Part shown: positions 52,361-61,923 of the stretch, piece after piece
Layout: every line of letters starts with the position of its first letter
Position numbering within the stretch: position 1 is the first letter of the stretch
NCBI GenBank assembly: GCA_946415365.1
Contig: CAMKSE010000021.1
Location: 21,057-85,056 of the forward strand
DNA length: 64,000 bases
Direction: 5' to 3'
Origin: an uncultured Prevotellaceae bacterium
Lineage (GTDB): Bacteria; Bacteroidota; Bacteroidia; Bacteroidales; Bacteroidaceae
The notes under the pieces: generated by a model
The model's database searches: none
The model's input: the letters and a program-made list of their open reading frames with translations, nothing else
Told to the model about the DNA's origin: nothing
Program-made: the position numbers and the translations under genes

Positions 52361-54339
52361 TTCTTCCAGGCGTCGATGATACCCTTGAAGTCGGCTGCCT
52401 TCAGAGAGGCACCGCCAATGAGACCGCCGTCGATATCGGGCTTTGCGAACAGCTCGGGGGCGTTCGAAGCCTTACAAGAACCGCCATAGAGGATGGTGGT
52501 GTCGTCGGCAACAGCCTGACCGTACTTTTCGGCGATGATGCTGCGGATGTAAGCGTGGATCTCCTCTGCCTGATCAGCGGTAGCGGTCAGACCGGTACCG
52601 ATGGCCCAGATAGGCTCGTAGGCGATGACAATCTTGCGGAAGTCCTCCTCAGGCAGGTTGAACACACTGCCCTCGAGTTCGGCCTTCACCACCTCGTTCT
52701 GCTTGCCGGCCTCACGCTCTGCCTTGCTCTCACCGATGCAGAAGATCACCTTCAGGTCGTTCTTCTGTGCGAGCAGCACTTTCTCCTTCAGGATCTCGGG
52801 TGTCTCGTTATAGTACTCACGACGCTCGGAGTGGCCGAGGATCACGTACTGAGCACCAGTAGACTTCACCATCTCGGCTGATACCTCACCGGTGAAGGCT
52901 CCTTTCTCCTTGTCAGCGCAGTTCTCTGCACCCAGACCGATGATGTCCTGGTCGAGGAACTGTGCGATAGAAGCGAGGTGAATGAACGGTGTGCAGATGA
53001 CCACACCACAATTGGGCTTGTCAGCCTTCAATGTCTCGTTGAGCTCCTTTGCAAGAGCGATACCATCCTGGAGATTCATGTTCATCTTCCAGTTTCCTGC
53101 TACAATTTTCTTTCTCATATTACTACTATTATTATTAATTGGGTTATTATCTGAATTTTCTGAATTTTCTGAGTGATCTGAGTTTTCTGAGTTCTCAGAC
53201 TTTCTTTTCTTTTTCCGGATCCAGCGGGTCCAGGCCCAGAGGCGGTCGGCCAGGGTGAGGAGCACCAGCGGGAGCACGAACCACGTGAGTATCCAGAGAA
53301 TCTTACTGGTGGCGCTGTCTGAGGGCTGCTTTCCCAGTTCACTGTCCTCGAGTGGTTTGGAGAGGGCCTCTTCCGGGGGTAGGGCGTTATGGCTCCACTT
53401 CCGGATGACGGTGCCGTCCTTCAGCAACAGCAGACCCGGGTTCGACCGTATGACGGTCTTCAGCGTGATGTCGTCGGTATTGCAGAACGGGTATTCCGCA
53501 CCGGTCGTCTCCTGCCAACGGGTGATGGCTCGGCCTGTGCTGGCCGTCAGACAGTAGAAGGGGTAGCCGTAGTCCTGACTGTACTCATACACCTGGTTGA
53601 TCTCGTCGAGTTGTGAGTCGTCGGCCTGTTCCAGATGTGGCGCAACGAGTAGGAAGGTGTACCCTTCGTCGTTGAGCACCTGCTCGGTGATGTCTTCCCC
53701 GTCGTCTGTCCGTTCAATGAAGAAGTCGGTGTAAGGGGAGTCCTCACCGTCCATCATCCGCTGCCAGCCCTCCCTGAGGTTCGCCCCGATATGATAGGGA
53801 CGGAAGTCGAACTGGGGCAGGGTATAGAGACTCCGCAAGGCGATGACGAACAGGATGAATAGCGCCGAGTAGTTGACGACGATCCACTGGTTCGACTCGC
53901 TGATGAGTCTCGGCTGAAGGGTCGGGGCCTTCCACACGATGACGGCTGCAAAGAGCAGCACCACGTTCTTCCACAGTGTCTGCCAGTTGGTCAGCACCAG
54001 TGCGTCGCCAAAACAACCACAGTCGTGGATGGGGTCGGCCAGGGCCAGCCAGAGCGTGAGGGGTGTCATCACTGCCATCACCACAAGCACCACCTTTGAG
54101 ACCAGCCTCCGTCGGATGGCGAAGAGCAGGCAGATGCCGAGAATGAACTCGAGGGCTGCCAGTAACACGGCTGCCGTGAGTGTCAGCAGGTCGGGAACGA
54201 ACTGTGCCAGTCCAAGCGCTGTCAGGTAGTCGTGGATCTTGTACTGGGTGCCCAGCGGATCCACTGCCTTGACGAATCCCGAGAGGATGAACGTCGCGGC
54301 GAGCACCATCCGGCTGATGTTGACGGCTGTCTTTCTCAC
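52357..54339 (-). CDS. tpiA: Fusion of a BT_3928/DoxX-type membrane protein with triose-phosphate isomerase
   Basis: A 660-residue open frame joining two proteins that are separate genes in Bacteroides. Residues 1-380 are a membrane protein with four to six hydrophobic segments ([33 protein letters not shown]) and a thioredoxin-like region, as in the BT_3928 family. A linker of repeated Ser-Glu/Asp-Asn (about residues 381-405) follows. The last 253 residues are a full Tpi[20 protein letters not shown] and [12 protein letters not shown], with Lys, His and Glu catalytic residues present. TpiA has its own ATG at 53118 and could be made separately from an internal start. If fused, glycolytic TIM would be tethered to the membrane. 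Confidence 0.85.
   Translation of the reverse strand: MRKTAVNISRMVLAATFILSGFVKAVDPLGTQYKIHDYLTALGLAQFVPDLLTLTAAVLLAALEFILGICLLFAIRRRLVSKVVLVVMAVMTPLTLWLALADPIHDCGCFGDALVLTNWQTLWKNVVLLFAAVIVWKAPTLQPRLISESNQWIVVNYSALFILFVIALRSLYTLPQFDFRPYHIGANLREGWQRMMDGEDSPYTDFFIERTDDGEDITEQVLNDEGYTFLLVAPHLEQADDSQLDEINQVYEYSQDYGYPFYCLTASTGRAITRWQETTGAEYPFCNTDDITLKTVIRSNPGLLLLKDGTVIRKWSHNALPPEEALSKPLEDSELGKQPSDSATSKILWILTWFVLPLVLLTLADRLWAWTRWIRKKKRKSENSENSDHSENSENSDNNPINNNSSNMRKKIVAGNWKMNMNLQDGIALAKELNETLKADKPNCGVVICTPFIHLASIAQFLDQDIIGLGAENCADKEKGAFTGEVSAEMVKSTGAQYVILGHSERREYYNETPEILKEKVLLAQKNDLKVIFCIGESKAEREAGKQNEVVKAELEGSVFNLPEEDFRKIVIAYEPIWAIGTGLTATADQAEEIHAYIRSIIAEKYGQAVADDTTILYGGSCKASNAPELFAKPDIDGGLIGGASLKAADFKGIIDAWKK
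53151..53204 (-). repeat. 9-nt tandem repeat coding for Ser-Glu/Asp-Asn/His in the tpiA fusion linker
   Basis: Five to six copies of a 9-base unit (plus strand CTGAATTTT and variants CTGAGTGAT, CTGAGTTTT) run from 53151, encoding [17 protein letters not shown] on the minus strand. They lie directly between the two fused domains. Confidence 0.8.
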
Positions 54340-54881
54340 TCTGTCAATTTAATTACTCCAAAGACCGCATAGTTGATGATGTCCATATAATTGGCGTCGA
54401 TGCCCTCTGAGACGAGCGTCTCACCACCGAGGTTCTCAATCTCCTTGATACGCTCGATCTTCGTCAGAATGAGGTCGGTGTACGAACTCACCCGCATCGA
54501 GCGCCATGCCTCGTCGTAGTCGTGGTTCTTCTTCTTCATCAGCTCCAGGGCTTCGTTGGCATAATGGTCGTAGAGTGCCATCGCCTCCGTGTTGTCCATG
54601 TCAACAGTGTCGGCGAATCCCTTGTTGAGCTGGATCAGACCCACGATGCCATAGTTGATCAGTGCGATGAACTCGGGCCGGATGCCTTCTCCCACCAGCG
54701 ACTCTTTCTTGATCTCCAGCGAGCGGATGCGCTTCGCCTTGATGAAGAGCTGGTCGGTGAGGGCCGTCGGACGCAGGATGCGCCACGAGGCTTTGTAGTC
54801 GTGCAACTTCTTCTCGAACAGGGCTCTGCACTCTGCCAGAGCCTGCTCAAACTGGGCATTTGTCTTATCCATATTGGCCAT
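54336..54881 (-). CDS. DUF1599-family protein
   Basis: A 181-residue soluble protein made of two similar halves of about 85 residues. Each has the pattern [15 protein letters not shown] or [15 protein letters not shown], then a helix with [12 protein letters not shown] or [13 protein letters not shown], then [11 protein letters not shown] or [11 protein letters not shown]. This is the DUF1599 family, found in Bacteroidetes as the first gene of this conserved operon. The function is unknown; the paired HDY..W segments suggest nucleotide-related or metal-related activity, but this is speculative. ATG 54881 follows a consensus promoter by eight bases; ATG 54872 is an alternative. Confidence 0.85.
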   Translation of the reverse strand: MANMDKTNAQFEQALAECRALFEKKLHDYKASWRILRPTALTDQLFIKAKRIRSLEIKKESLVGEGIRPEFIALINYGIVGLIQLNKGFADTVDMDNTEAMALYDHYANEALELMKKKNHDYDEAWRSMRVSSYTDLILTKIERIKEIENLGGETLVSEGIDANYMDIINYAVFGVIKLTE

Positions 54882-54889
54882 ATCGGCTG

Positions 54890-54921
54890 CAAAGGTAGTG
54901 CAAATCGAGCGAAAAACCAAA
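54890..54921 (-). promoter_or_regulatory. Consensus promoter of DUF1599-tpiA-folE operon
   Basis: On the minus strand TTTG (54918-54921) is followed after 20 bases by TACCTTTG (54890-54897), ending eight bases before the ATG. Confidence 0.7.
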
Positions 54922-54923
54922 TT

Positions 54924-55337
54924 TTATTTGGATTTTTCCACTTTTGACGCTTCACTTTCCAATTCTTTCTGCTTCTTTCGGATATAACGGATCTTCATGC
55001 CGAGGGCCTCATACTGGGTACGGATGGAGTCACGGCGCATCCGCGTCGTCGTCAGCAGCGTCAGTTCATCGGCTGTAGCCTTCAGTGCCGACTTGTCGGC
55101 TTCCACCTGTTTCTGCAGGGCCTCCAGCTCTGCGTTGACCTGTTGCAGCAGACTGTCCGTCAGCCACAGTTCTTCCTGGGCTCGCTTCAGCTCCGTTTCC
55201 TGATGCAGCTTCAGCTCAGCCTTGCGACGGTTAATCTCCTTTCGCGTTTTCGTCTCTCCGCATCCCACCAATAATAAGGTGGCCATCAGGATGAGACACG
55301 TTCTAATCACTAATTCCATATATCGTTTCATAGCCAT
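54924..55337 (-). CDS. Coiled-coil lipoprotein, function unknown
   Basis: A 137-residue lipoprotein (lipobox LLVGC) followed by a continuous coiled coil rich in Glu, Lys, Leu and Gln (KAELKLHQETELKRAQEEL, LQQVNAELEALQKQVEADK). No other domain is visible. It begins two bases after the acyltransferase stop and is therefore in the same transcript. ATG 55337 or 55331 gives a good lipoprotein signal. No family name is assigned. Confidence 0.65.
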   Translation of the reverse strand: MAMKRYMELVIRTCLILMATLLLVGCGETKTRKEINRRKAELKLHQETELKRAQEELWLTDSLLQQVNAELEALQKQVEADKSALKATADELTLLTTTRMRRDSIRTQYEALGMKIRYIRKKQKELESEASKVEKSK

Positions 55338-55339
55338 GA

Positions 55340-56500
55340 TTATCCCCAGATCCACTTGGATACTTTAGGAAACAACTTATAGAGAAAAAATACAACAAAC
55401 CATGATATCAGGAAGGTCAGGAGAGCTGCAAACGGGATGACGGTGGGTATCGGTATGCCTGATTGGGATACAAACGAGACGGCAAGACCCACCATGAAAT
55501 AGTGGAAAAGGTAGATACCATAACCGCATTTCGTCAGATTGGCCAGCAGGGCTTGAATCATAGGGGAGGAGATGCATATTTGCCTGATAATAAGCCATAT
55601 GCCTACACTCATCATCGCCACGTTAATGGAACAGTATTGCATGAATAGTTCTGCCTGACTGGGCGATGAGAAACCTCTGTTGGCCATATAGACGAAGCCG
55701 TAGAAGGTGATGGCGTAACCGATAATCCATAAGACCGCACCCAACAGGATGGTGCCCCATTTATTGATTTTGATGCTTTCTTTCAGGCGATAGCCCAATA
55801 GTAAATAGCCATGGAAACCTGCGAAATAGTATAACAAATCAAAAGGATTCCACGCGCAACTGCCCAGGATATTATTCCCCATCAATTCACGAAGATAGGG
55901 AAGAAATAGTGTCAATACCCATAAAAGAAGGAAACAATTTTGTTGGTGCCTTGTGGAATGTTTGATCAATAAAGAGACAATAGGCATGTATAAATACAGT
56001 CCTAAGAGCATGTATATATACCACATGTGGATGGTATATGGCCCGAACTGTATCGGACTGAGTGCAATGAATTGGAGACTCGTCCATAAGGACTGTGACG
56101 GGTTGCTTCCTGCACCGATAAACATCATGGACAATGTGTCGCCATGGATACCTGTCAGACCGCAAACCCAGGGAAACAGATTATAGAGTACAGACCAGAT
56201 AAGAAAGGGTATGAAAACCCTTAGGATTCGTTTGCGATAGAAGGTGGATGGGTCTTGGTTGATAGGAAGCAGCAACATGCCCGTGAGCATGACAAACAAT
56301 GGTACACAGGGGCGTGAGAAGGTCTCAAAGACTATACTCCAGAAATTGTAGCCTGGATGCTCTCTTACCAGAGGTAAATTACCAAACGAATTGCTGCAAT
56401 GGATACAAATCACCAGAAAGATGGCAATCAGTCTTATGATATCTGCCCAAACTAACCGCTTGGGAATGGCGTTGCTGTTGAGATTCGTTATCATTGGCAT
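55340..56500 (-). CDS. Acyltransferase 3 family membrane protein
   Basis: A 386-residue membrane protein with about ten transmembrane segments. The N-terminal part RLVWADIIRLIAIFLVICIH contains the first helix and the conserved His, and SRPCVPLFVMLTGMLLLP with the following Arg-rich loop (FYRKRILRVFIPFLIWSVLY) is the family core. These enzymes O-acetylate or acylate surface polysaccharides or lipids in the inner membrane. The substrate is unknown. A TAACTTTG box (minus strand, 56532-56539) lies about 32 bases before the ATG. It is divergent from the CCA-type enzyme. Confidence 0.85.
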   Translation of the reverse strand: MPMITNLNSNAIPKRLVWADIIRLIAIFLVICIHCSNSFGNLPLVREHPGYNFWSIVFETFSRPCVPLFVMLTGMLLLPINQDPSTFYRKRILRVFIPFLIWSVLYNLFPWVCGLTGIHGDTLSMMFIGAGSNPSQSLWTSLQFIALSPIQFGPYTIHMWYIYMLLGLYLYMPIVSLLIKHSTRHQQNCFLLLWVLTLFLPYLRELMGNNILGSCAWNPFDLLYYFAGFHGYLLLGYRLKESIKINKWGTILLGAVLWIIGYAITFYGFVYMANRGFSSPSQAELFMQYCSINVAMMSVGIWLIIRQICISSPMIQALLANLTKCGYGIYLFHYFMVGLAVSFVSQSGIPIPTVIPFAALLTFLISWFVVFFLYKLFPKVSKWIWG

Positions 56501-56603
56501 AATGGAGTCATAAGATGGCTGAAACTGGCTGCAAAGTTACATATATTTTTAGGAATAAAAAAGAAAAATCAGATGAAATCGATGATATGTGGGGAAAAAG
56601 TCG

Positions 56604-56611
56604 TAACTTTG
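56604..56611 (+). promoter_or_regulatory. -7 box of CCA-adding-type enzyme
   Basis: TAACTTTG, a TAnnTTTG match, ends 22 bases before the ATG at 56634. No -33 TTTG is found. Confidence 0.45.
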
Positions 56612-56633
56612 CACCCTCAAAAAGAAAAAAGTG

Positions 56634-58082
56634 ATGAAGCTTTATTCCGACGAAGAACTGGCAGAGATACTCGATCGGCCGATATTCCATCTGATCAGTG
56701 AGGCGGCAGAACGTCTCGGGGTGGAATGCTATGTCGTGGGAGGATATGTGAGGGACATCTTCCTCGAACGGCCGTCCAATGACATAGACGTGGTTGTCGT
56801 GGGAAGCGGCATCGCCGTAGCCGAGGAACTGAAGCGTATGGTGGGCAAAAAGGCTCATCTCTCGGTATTCCGCAACTTCGGTACGGCACAGGTGAAATTC
56901 CATCAGCAGGGTGTGGAATATGAAGTGGAATTCGTAGGAGCACGGAAGGAGAGCTACAGCCACGACTCAAGGAAGCCTGTCGTCGAGGACGGCACCTTGG
57001 AAGATGACCAGAACCGCCGTGACTTTACCATCAACGCGATGGCGGTCTGTCTGAATAAGAAGAGGTTCGGGGAACTGGTTGATCCCTTCAATGGTCTGGC
57101 CGACCTCGAAGACGGCATCATCGCCACTCCCTTGGAGCCTGGTGTCACTTTCAGCGACGACCCCTTGCGCATGATGCGCTGTATTCGCTTTGCCACACAA
57201 CTGAACTTCCAGATCGAGGATGTGACCTTTGAGGCTCTGGAACGGATGGCCGATAGGATAAAGATTGTCAGTGGGGAACGCATCAAAGATGAACTGAACA
57301 AGATCATCCTCGCCCCACACCCCAGCGTCGGATTCGAATACCTGCAGCGTTGTGGCCTGTTGAACATCATCCTCCCGGAGTTGGCGGCGCTCGACATCGT
57401 GGAAACAAAGAACGGCCGGGCACACAAGAATAATTTCTATCACACCCTCGAAGTCCTGGAGAACGTAGTCAGTAGTCAGGATAACAACCTTTGGCTGCGT
57501 TGGGCAGCCATCCTCCACGATGTCGGCAAGACGAAGTCGAAGCGTTGGGACCCTGCCGTCGGCTGGACGTTTCACAACCATAATATCATCGGGGCCAAAA
57601 TGGTGCCGGTCATCTTCCGAAGACTCATGCTGCCGATGGATGCGAAGATGAAGTATGTGCAGAAACTCGTTGACCTCCACATGCGACCCATCGCCATTGC
57701 CGATGACGAGGTAACAGACTCTGCCGTACGCCGGCTCATGAATGATGCCGGGGAGGACATCGATGACCTGATGACGCTCTGCGAGGCGGATATCACATCG
57801 AAGAACGAAGTGCGCAAGAAAATGTTCCTCGAGAACTTCCGCATGGTGCGTGAGAAACTGACCGACTTGAAGGAGAAAGACTATGTCAGACTCCTCCAGC
57901 CGGTGATAGACGGCAACGAGATTATGGAACTTTTCCACCTGAAACCCAGTCGGGAGGTGGGGGTGCTGAAACAGTATCTCAAGGATGCCGTCCTGGATAA
58001 TAAAGTGGAAAACGAACGTGAGCCGTTAATGGCTCTTCTGATGGAAAAAGCCAAGTCAATGGGACTAATTAAGGGCGTTTAA
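56634..58082 (+). CDS. cca: CCA tRNA nucleotidyltransferase / poly(A)-polymerase-type with HD domain
   Basis: A 482-residue class II nucleotidyltransferase. The N-terminal active site is VVGGYVRDIFLERPSNDID with the metal-binding Asp pair, then FGTAQVKFH, RRDFTINAMAVCLNKK and FSDDPLRMMRCIRFATQL. The middle has the ERIKDELNKI helix, and the C-terminal half an HD phosphohydrolase (ILHDVGKTKSKRWDP, FHNHNIIGAKM). It adds CCA to tRNA 3' ends, needed here because both tRNA genes lack an encoded CCA. ATG 56634 is used; the GTG just before it is less likely. Confidence 0.88.
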   Translation: MKLYSDEELAEILDRPIFHLISEAAERLGVECYVVGGYVRDIFLERPSNDIDVVVVGSGIAVAEELKRMVGKKAHLSVFRNFGTAQVKFHQQGVEYEVEFVGARKESYSHDSRKPVVEDGTLEDDQNRRDFTINAMAVCLNKKRFGELVDPFNGLADLEDGIIATPLEPGVTFSDDPLRMMRCIRFATQLNFQIEDVTFEALERMADRIKIVSGERIKDELNKIILAPHPSVGFEYLQRCGLLNIILPELAALDIVETKNGRAHKNNFYHTLEVLENVVSSQDNNLWLRWAAILHDVGKTKSKRWDPAVGWTFHNHNIIGAKMVPVIFRRLMLPMDAKMKYVQKLVDLHMRPIAIADDEVTDSAVRRLMNDAGEDIDDLMTLCEADITSKNEVRKKMFLENFRMVREKLTDLKEKDYVRLLQPVIDGNEIMELFHLKPSREVGVLKQYLKDAVLDNKVENEREPLMALLMEKAKSMGLIKGV

Positions 58083-58103
58083 TAATTTTTAACGGGCTCC
58101 TTC

Positions 58104-58134
58104 TTTGTGGGTGTGAGAATTTTCAATAAATTTG
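58104..58134 (+). promoter_or_regulatory. Consensus promoter of ABCG-like transporter
   Basis: TTTG (58104-58107), a 19-base spacer and TAAATTTG (58127-58134) match the Bacteroidetes promoter, ending 21 bases before the ATG. Confidence 0.75.
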
Positions 58135-58155
58135 CACACCTATAAGATATAAGAG

Positions 58156-61047
58156 ATGACAGACGTCATATTATCGAGCTTTATTAGTCTGTTTGCTCTG
58201 TTTGGAAAGGTGGAGCAAGTAGACGAGTCGCGAGCAAGGGAAATGCTCGTGAGTTATTTGCGTAGACATTTCGGAATTCGTAACATCGATCTCTATCTCG
58301 ACCTCTATAGCGACATGCGTATGGCGTACGAGATGACCGATGACTTGAACACACAGGATACGGTCAGCTCTATCTGCTCCACACTCCACGGACAGATACG
58401 CACTTCCGAGGAGGCCTTGCTGCTGCTCCGCCTGATGGAGTTCTGTGGCAGTGATGACACAAAGGCGGTGGACATGTTCAAGACCATGGCAAAGAAGTTC
58501 CAGATTCCTGATGAACAGTATGCTGACTTCACCGACTTCGTGGCCAACCGTGAGACAGAGCATGTCAGACTGCATCATTTCGAGGGATTCGACGGAACGA
58601 TAAAGACACTTCTCGACCATACTACGGGACAACTCGTCTTCACCTATCTGGGCAATGACACCGTGCTGTTGAACGATGTGCCCGTGCTGCCAGGTTCTTA
58701 TCAGGTGTGGCAGCAGAGCAGCGTACTGAAGAAGAACAATGGAAGACCCGTCTATTACTCGTCAATCATCAGCGCTTATGGCAAGGCCGACGAGAATACG
58801 CAGTCGGTGGAGTTCTGCGGCAACAATATCAACTTCCGGTTCCCCAACAGTGACAACGGCATGCACGACCTGAGCTTCTCCCTGAAGAACGGGGAACTCC
58901 TGGCCATCATGGGTGGATCGGGAACGGGTAAGACCACACTGCTCTCACTGCTTAACGGTAGCCTGAGACCTCAGCAGGGTTCCATCACCATCAACGGACA
59001 CGACATCTCCGAACCTGGTGTAAAGGACCTGATAGGTTACGTGCCACAGGACGACCTGCTGATTGAGGAACTGACCGTCTATCAGAACCTGTGGTTTACG
59101 GCCAGACTGTGTTTCGAGGGGATGTCGGACGAGGATATCGACCGTCGGGTCATGAAGACACTGAAGGATCTGGGACTCGATGCCATCAAGGACCTGAAGG
59201 TAGGCTCAGCCATCAATAAATATATATCCGGCGGTCAGCGCAAACGACTGAATATCGCACTGGAGCTGATCCGTGAGCCGGCCGTCCTCTTCCTCGATGA
59301 ACCGACATCAGGACTCTCCTCGGCTGACACGGAGAAGGTGATACTGCTCCTGAAGGAACAGACGCTGAAAGGCAAACTGATCGTGGTGAACATCCATCAG
59401 CCGTCGAGTGACGTCTACCAGCTGTTCGACCGTCTCTGGCTCCTCGACCGGGGCGGCTATCCTGTGTTCGACGGTAATCCCATCGATGCCATCACGTATT
59501 TCAAGGAGGCGGCCAACTATGCCGATGCAGAGACGAGCGCCTGTCCGACCTGCGGCAATGTGAATCCGGAGATTGTGCTCAATATCATCGACGAGAAGGC
59601 TATCAGCAGTACGGGAGAACCGTCTGATGAACGGAAGATGACACCACAGGATTGGCATGAGCTCTATCTCAAGAACCGTGGCGACTTACCGGAACCTGCT
59701 GTCACGGACGTGCCGCATTCTGATCAGAAGAAACCTAACCCGCTGAAGCAGTTCATCATATTCCTGCAACGTAATATCAAGACTAAGATCACCAATGTGC
59801 AGTATCTCTGCATCACACTGCTCGAGGCACCTGTACTCGCCTTGGTCTGTGCACTACTCACACGCTATGCACCGCCCGAAGGCTATACGGTGATGGACAA
59901 TAAGAACCTGGTGAGCTATTTCTTCATGGCTGTCATCGTGGCCACTTTCACGGGTATGAGCGGCAGCGCAGAGGAGATCATCAAGGACCGTGCCCTGCTG
60001 AAACGGGAGAGCTTCCTGAATCTGTCATACGCCAGCTATATCTGGTCGAAGATTGTATATATGGCTGGGGTGTCACTGTTACAGACACTGCTGTTCATCG
60101 TCGTGGGTAATGCCATCATGGGACTGCACGGACTGTTCACCACCTGGTGGATCATTCTCTTTGTGACGGCCTTGCTGGCTAACCTCACGGGACTGCTGCT
60201 TTCGCAATGCCTGAACTCCGTGGTGGCCATCTATATCAGTATACCCATGCTGCTGATACCACAGATACTGCTCTGTGGACTGGTGGTCAGCTTTACGGAC
60301 CTGACACCCAAGAGCACCACTGGTAATGTACCGCTGATAGGCGACATCATCCCCTCACGGTGGTCATACGAGGCACTGGCGGTGACATCGTTCACTGACA
60401 ACCCCTATGAGGCTCAGTTCTTCGAGAACGACAAGGAGAAATACGAAACGCAGTTCTATAACATGGGATTCCTCTATGAACTGCAGTCACAGCTGGAGAC
60501 GATGAAGAGCGAGCAGGATAAGGGGGAACAAGTAAAACCCCTGCACATGGAGGTGATCCGTAAAAACCTGCCCCGCATCACGGCGTATTGTGATATGCAG
60601 CCCTATCAGGGTGACTATGGCTATGAGTCGCTGAAGGCTTATATGACGGAGGCGGAGAACATCCTCTCGAAACGCAGTAATGAGCTCTCGCTGAAGATCA
60701 ATGCTCAGGTGTCATCCTTCATCCGACAGAACGGTAAGGAGGCGCTCCTGGATCTGAAACGCAACCATTTCAACACCAAACTGGAGGACTGTGTCATCGG
60801 AGCTGACCAGCAGCGGATGGTCGAGGTGGTGGAGGACTGTATCGTACCTCGCACGGGACTGGTATTCCTGACACCGCAGAGCAAAGTGGGAAGGGCACCT
60901 TTCTACAGCAGTGAGAAGATTGTCGGACCCTGGCACATCAAGACGCTCTGGTTCAATATCTCCGTACTGCTCCTGATGAGCATCATCATGACCGTCCTCC
61001 TGTTGACGGATACGCCGGGGCGGTGGATTAGAAAGAACAGTCAATGA
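58156..61047 (+). CDS. ABCG-like half transporter with N-terminal TerB-like domain
   Basis: A 963-residue single-chain exporter half. Residues about 1-150 are helical and resemble a TerB-like domain (RAREMLVSYLRRHFGIRNID). The ATPase has Walker A MGGSGTGKTTLLSLLNG at about residues 251-267, the signature YISGGQRKRLNIALELI near 357, and Walker B AVLFLDEPTSGLSS. A Cys pair, SACPTCGNVNPE, lies after the ATPase. From about 535 six hydrophobic segments form the ABC2/ABCG permease, with a large loop between 755 and 930. ABCG-type half transporters dimerise to export lipids or drugs. It is followed by a lipoprotein gene. Substrate unknown. Confidence 0.88.
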   Translation: MTDVILSSFISLFALFGKVEQVDESRAREMLVSYLRRHFGIRNIDLYLDLYSDMRMAYEMTDDLNTQDTVSSICSTLHGQIRTSEEALLLLRLMEFCGSDDTKAVDMFKTMAKKFQIPDEQYADFTDFVANRETEHVRLHHFEGFDGTIKTLLDHTTGQLVFTYLGNDTVLLNDVPVLPGSYQVWQQSSVLKKNNGRPVYYSSIISAYGKADENTQSVEFCGNNINFRFPNSDNGMHDLSFSLKNGELLAIMGGSGTGKTTLLSLLNGSLRPQQGSITINGHDISEPGVKDLIGYVPQDDLLIEELTVYQNLWFTARLCFEGMSDEDIDRRVMKTLKDLGLDAIKDLKVGSAINKYISGGQRKRLNIALELIREPAVLFLDEPTSGLSSADTEKVILLLKEQTLKGKLIVVNIHQPSSDVYQLFDRLWLLDRGGYPVFDGNPIDAITYFKEAANYADAETSACPTCGNVNPEIVLNIIDEKAISSTGEPSDERKMTPQDWHELYLKNRGDLPEPAVTDVPHSDQKKPNPLKQFIIFLQRNIKTKITNVQYLCITLLEAPVLALVCALLTRYAPPEGYTVMDNKNLVSYFFMAVIVATFTGMSGSAEEIIKDRALLKRESFLNLSYASYIWSKIVYMAGVSLLQTLLFIVVGNAIMGLHGLFTTWWIILFVTALLANLTGLLLSQCLNSVVAIYISIPMLLIPQILLCGLVVSFTDLTPKSTTGNVPLIGDIIPSRWSYEALAVTSFTDNPYEAQFFENDKEKYETQFYNMGFLYELQSQLETMKSEQDKGEQVKPLHMEVIRKNLPRITAYCDMQPYQGDYGYESLKAYMTEAENILSKRSNELSLKINAQVSSFIRQNGKEALLDLKRNHFNTKLEDCVIGADQQRMVEVVEDCIVPRTGLVFLTPQSKVGRAPFYSSEKIVGPWHIKTLWFNISVLLLMSIIMTVLLLTDTPGRWIRKNSQ

Positions 61048-61098
61048 TATGACATTATATAATTAACATTATTAATAACTTAAACTTCAAAAAAAACA

Positions 61099-61902
61099 AT
61101 GAAAAAATTATCAGTATTTGCAATTGCAATTGCAGTGATCGCCTTAGCAGCATGTGGAGGCAAAAAGAGTGCAGGGGCCGTTGAGGAAGCCGACACCCTG
61201 AAGAGTTTCGAACAGCAGCAGATTGAAGCCAGCATCAAGATGCACTTCGACAGCATCGCTTCAGAAATTGGTAAACTCCAGCAGCTGCCTTTCATCAGCG
61301 AAGGTAAGGACGGTGTTCAGCTGACCAAGGAAGAGAAGCAGGTGAAGCCTGACTATCTGCTCGCTGCTGGCGTAGCCGACGAGGCTGCCACTCTGGCTGA
61401 GAAGTATCGTATCCTGAGTGCACTTAATGTCGACAAGAAGATCGCTTCTCTCTATGAGATGCCCGTTGAGGACTACGACAAGGCCATTACGAAACTCGCT
61501 GCCGATATCGACGATCCTTCCTTCAAGGTGATTGAGGATGCTGGTACACTCTATGAGACCTCTACAGCTCTCTACGACGCTATGGACCAGAACGGCCGCA
61601 TCAACTACTTCTGGCAGCTCGCTTCTGCCGCTCTGGTGGAGCAGCTCTACGTCGCTAACCAGAACTCTGACAAGTTCCTCGGCGTGCTCAACGACGAGGC
61701 TGCAAGCAACCTCACCTTCCGCATCGTGCTCATCCTCGACGCTGTGAACCGTCTGAAACAGTACGACCCGGAGATCGCTCCTGTGGCTGCCGCACTCGCT
61801 CCGCTTGATGTGCTCAACGCAACATCTGTCGACGAACTGAAGGCTCAGCTGGCTGAGGCCAAGGACAAGATCGAGGCTGCCAGAAAGGCACTTGTGAAGT
61901 AA
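61099..61902 (+). CDS. Hypothetical lipoprotein after the ABCG transporter
   Basis: A 267-residue lipoprotein (lipobox LAAC, Cys near 19). The mature protein is helical and acidic, with stretches such as AEKYRILSALNVDKKIASLY and YDAMDQNGRINYFWQLAS, and ends in a Lys/Ala-rich helix (AEAKDKIEAARKALVK). Similar lipoproteins are frequent in Prevotella, but I know no function. It begins 51 bases after the transporter and ends before a terminator, so it may be in the same transcript and help the exporter in the periplasm or outer membrane. Confidence 0.65.
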   Translation: MKKLSVFAIAIAVIALAACGGKKSAGAVEEADTLKSFEQQQIEASIKMHFDSIASEIGKLQQLPFISEGKDGVQLTKEEKQVKPDYLLAAGVADEAATLAEKYRILSALNVDKKIASLYEMPVEDYDKAITKLAADIDDPSFKVIEDAGTLYETSTALYDAMDQNGRINYFWQLASAALVEQLYVANQNSDKFLGVLNDEAASNLTFRIVLILDAVNRLKQYDPEIAPVAAALAPLDVLNATSVDELKAQLAEAKDKIEAARKALVK

Positions 61903-61923
61903 ATATTTACTGACTTGTATAAG

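Noticed and set aside
56967..57938. 323-codon minus-strand frame antisense to the CCA-type gene
   Set aside because: The plus-strand gene has clear catalytic motifs; the antisense frame has none.
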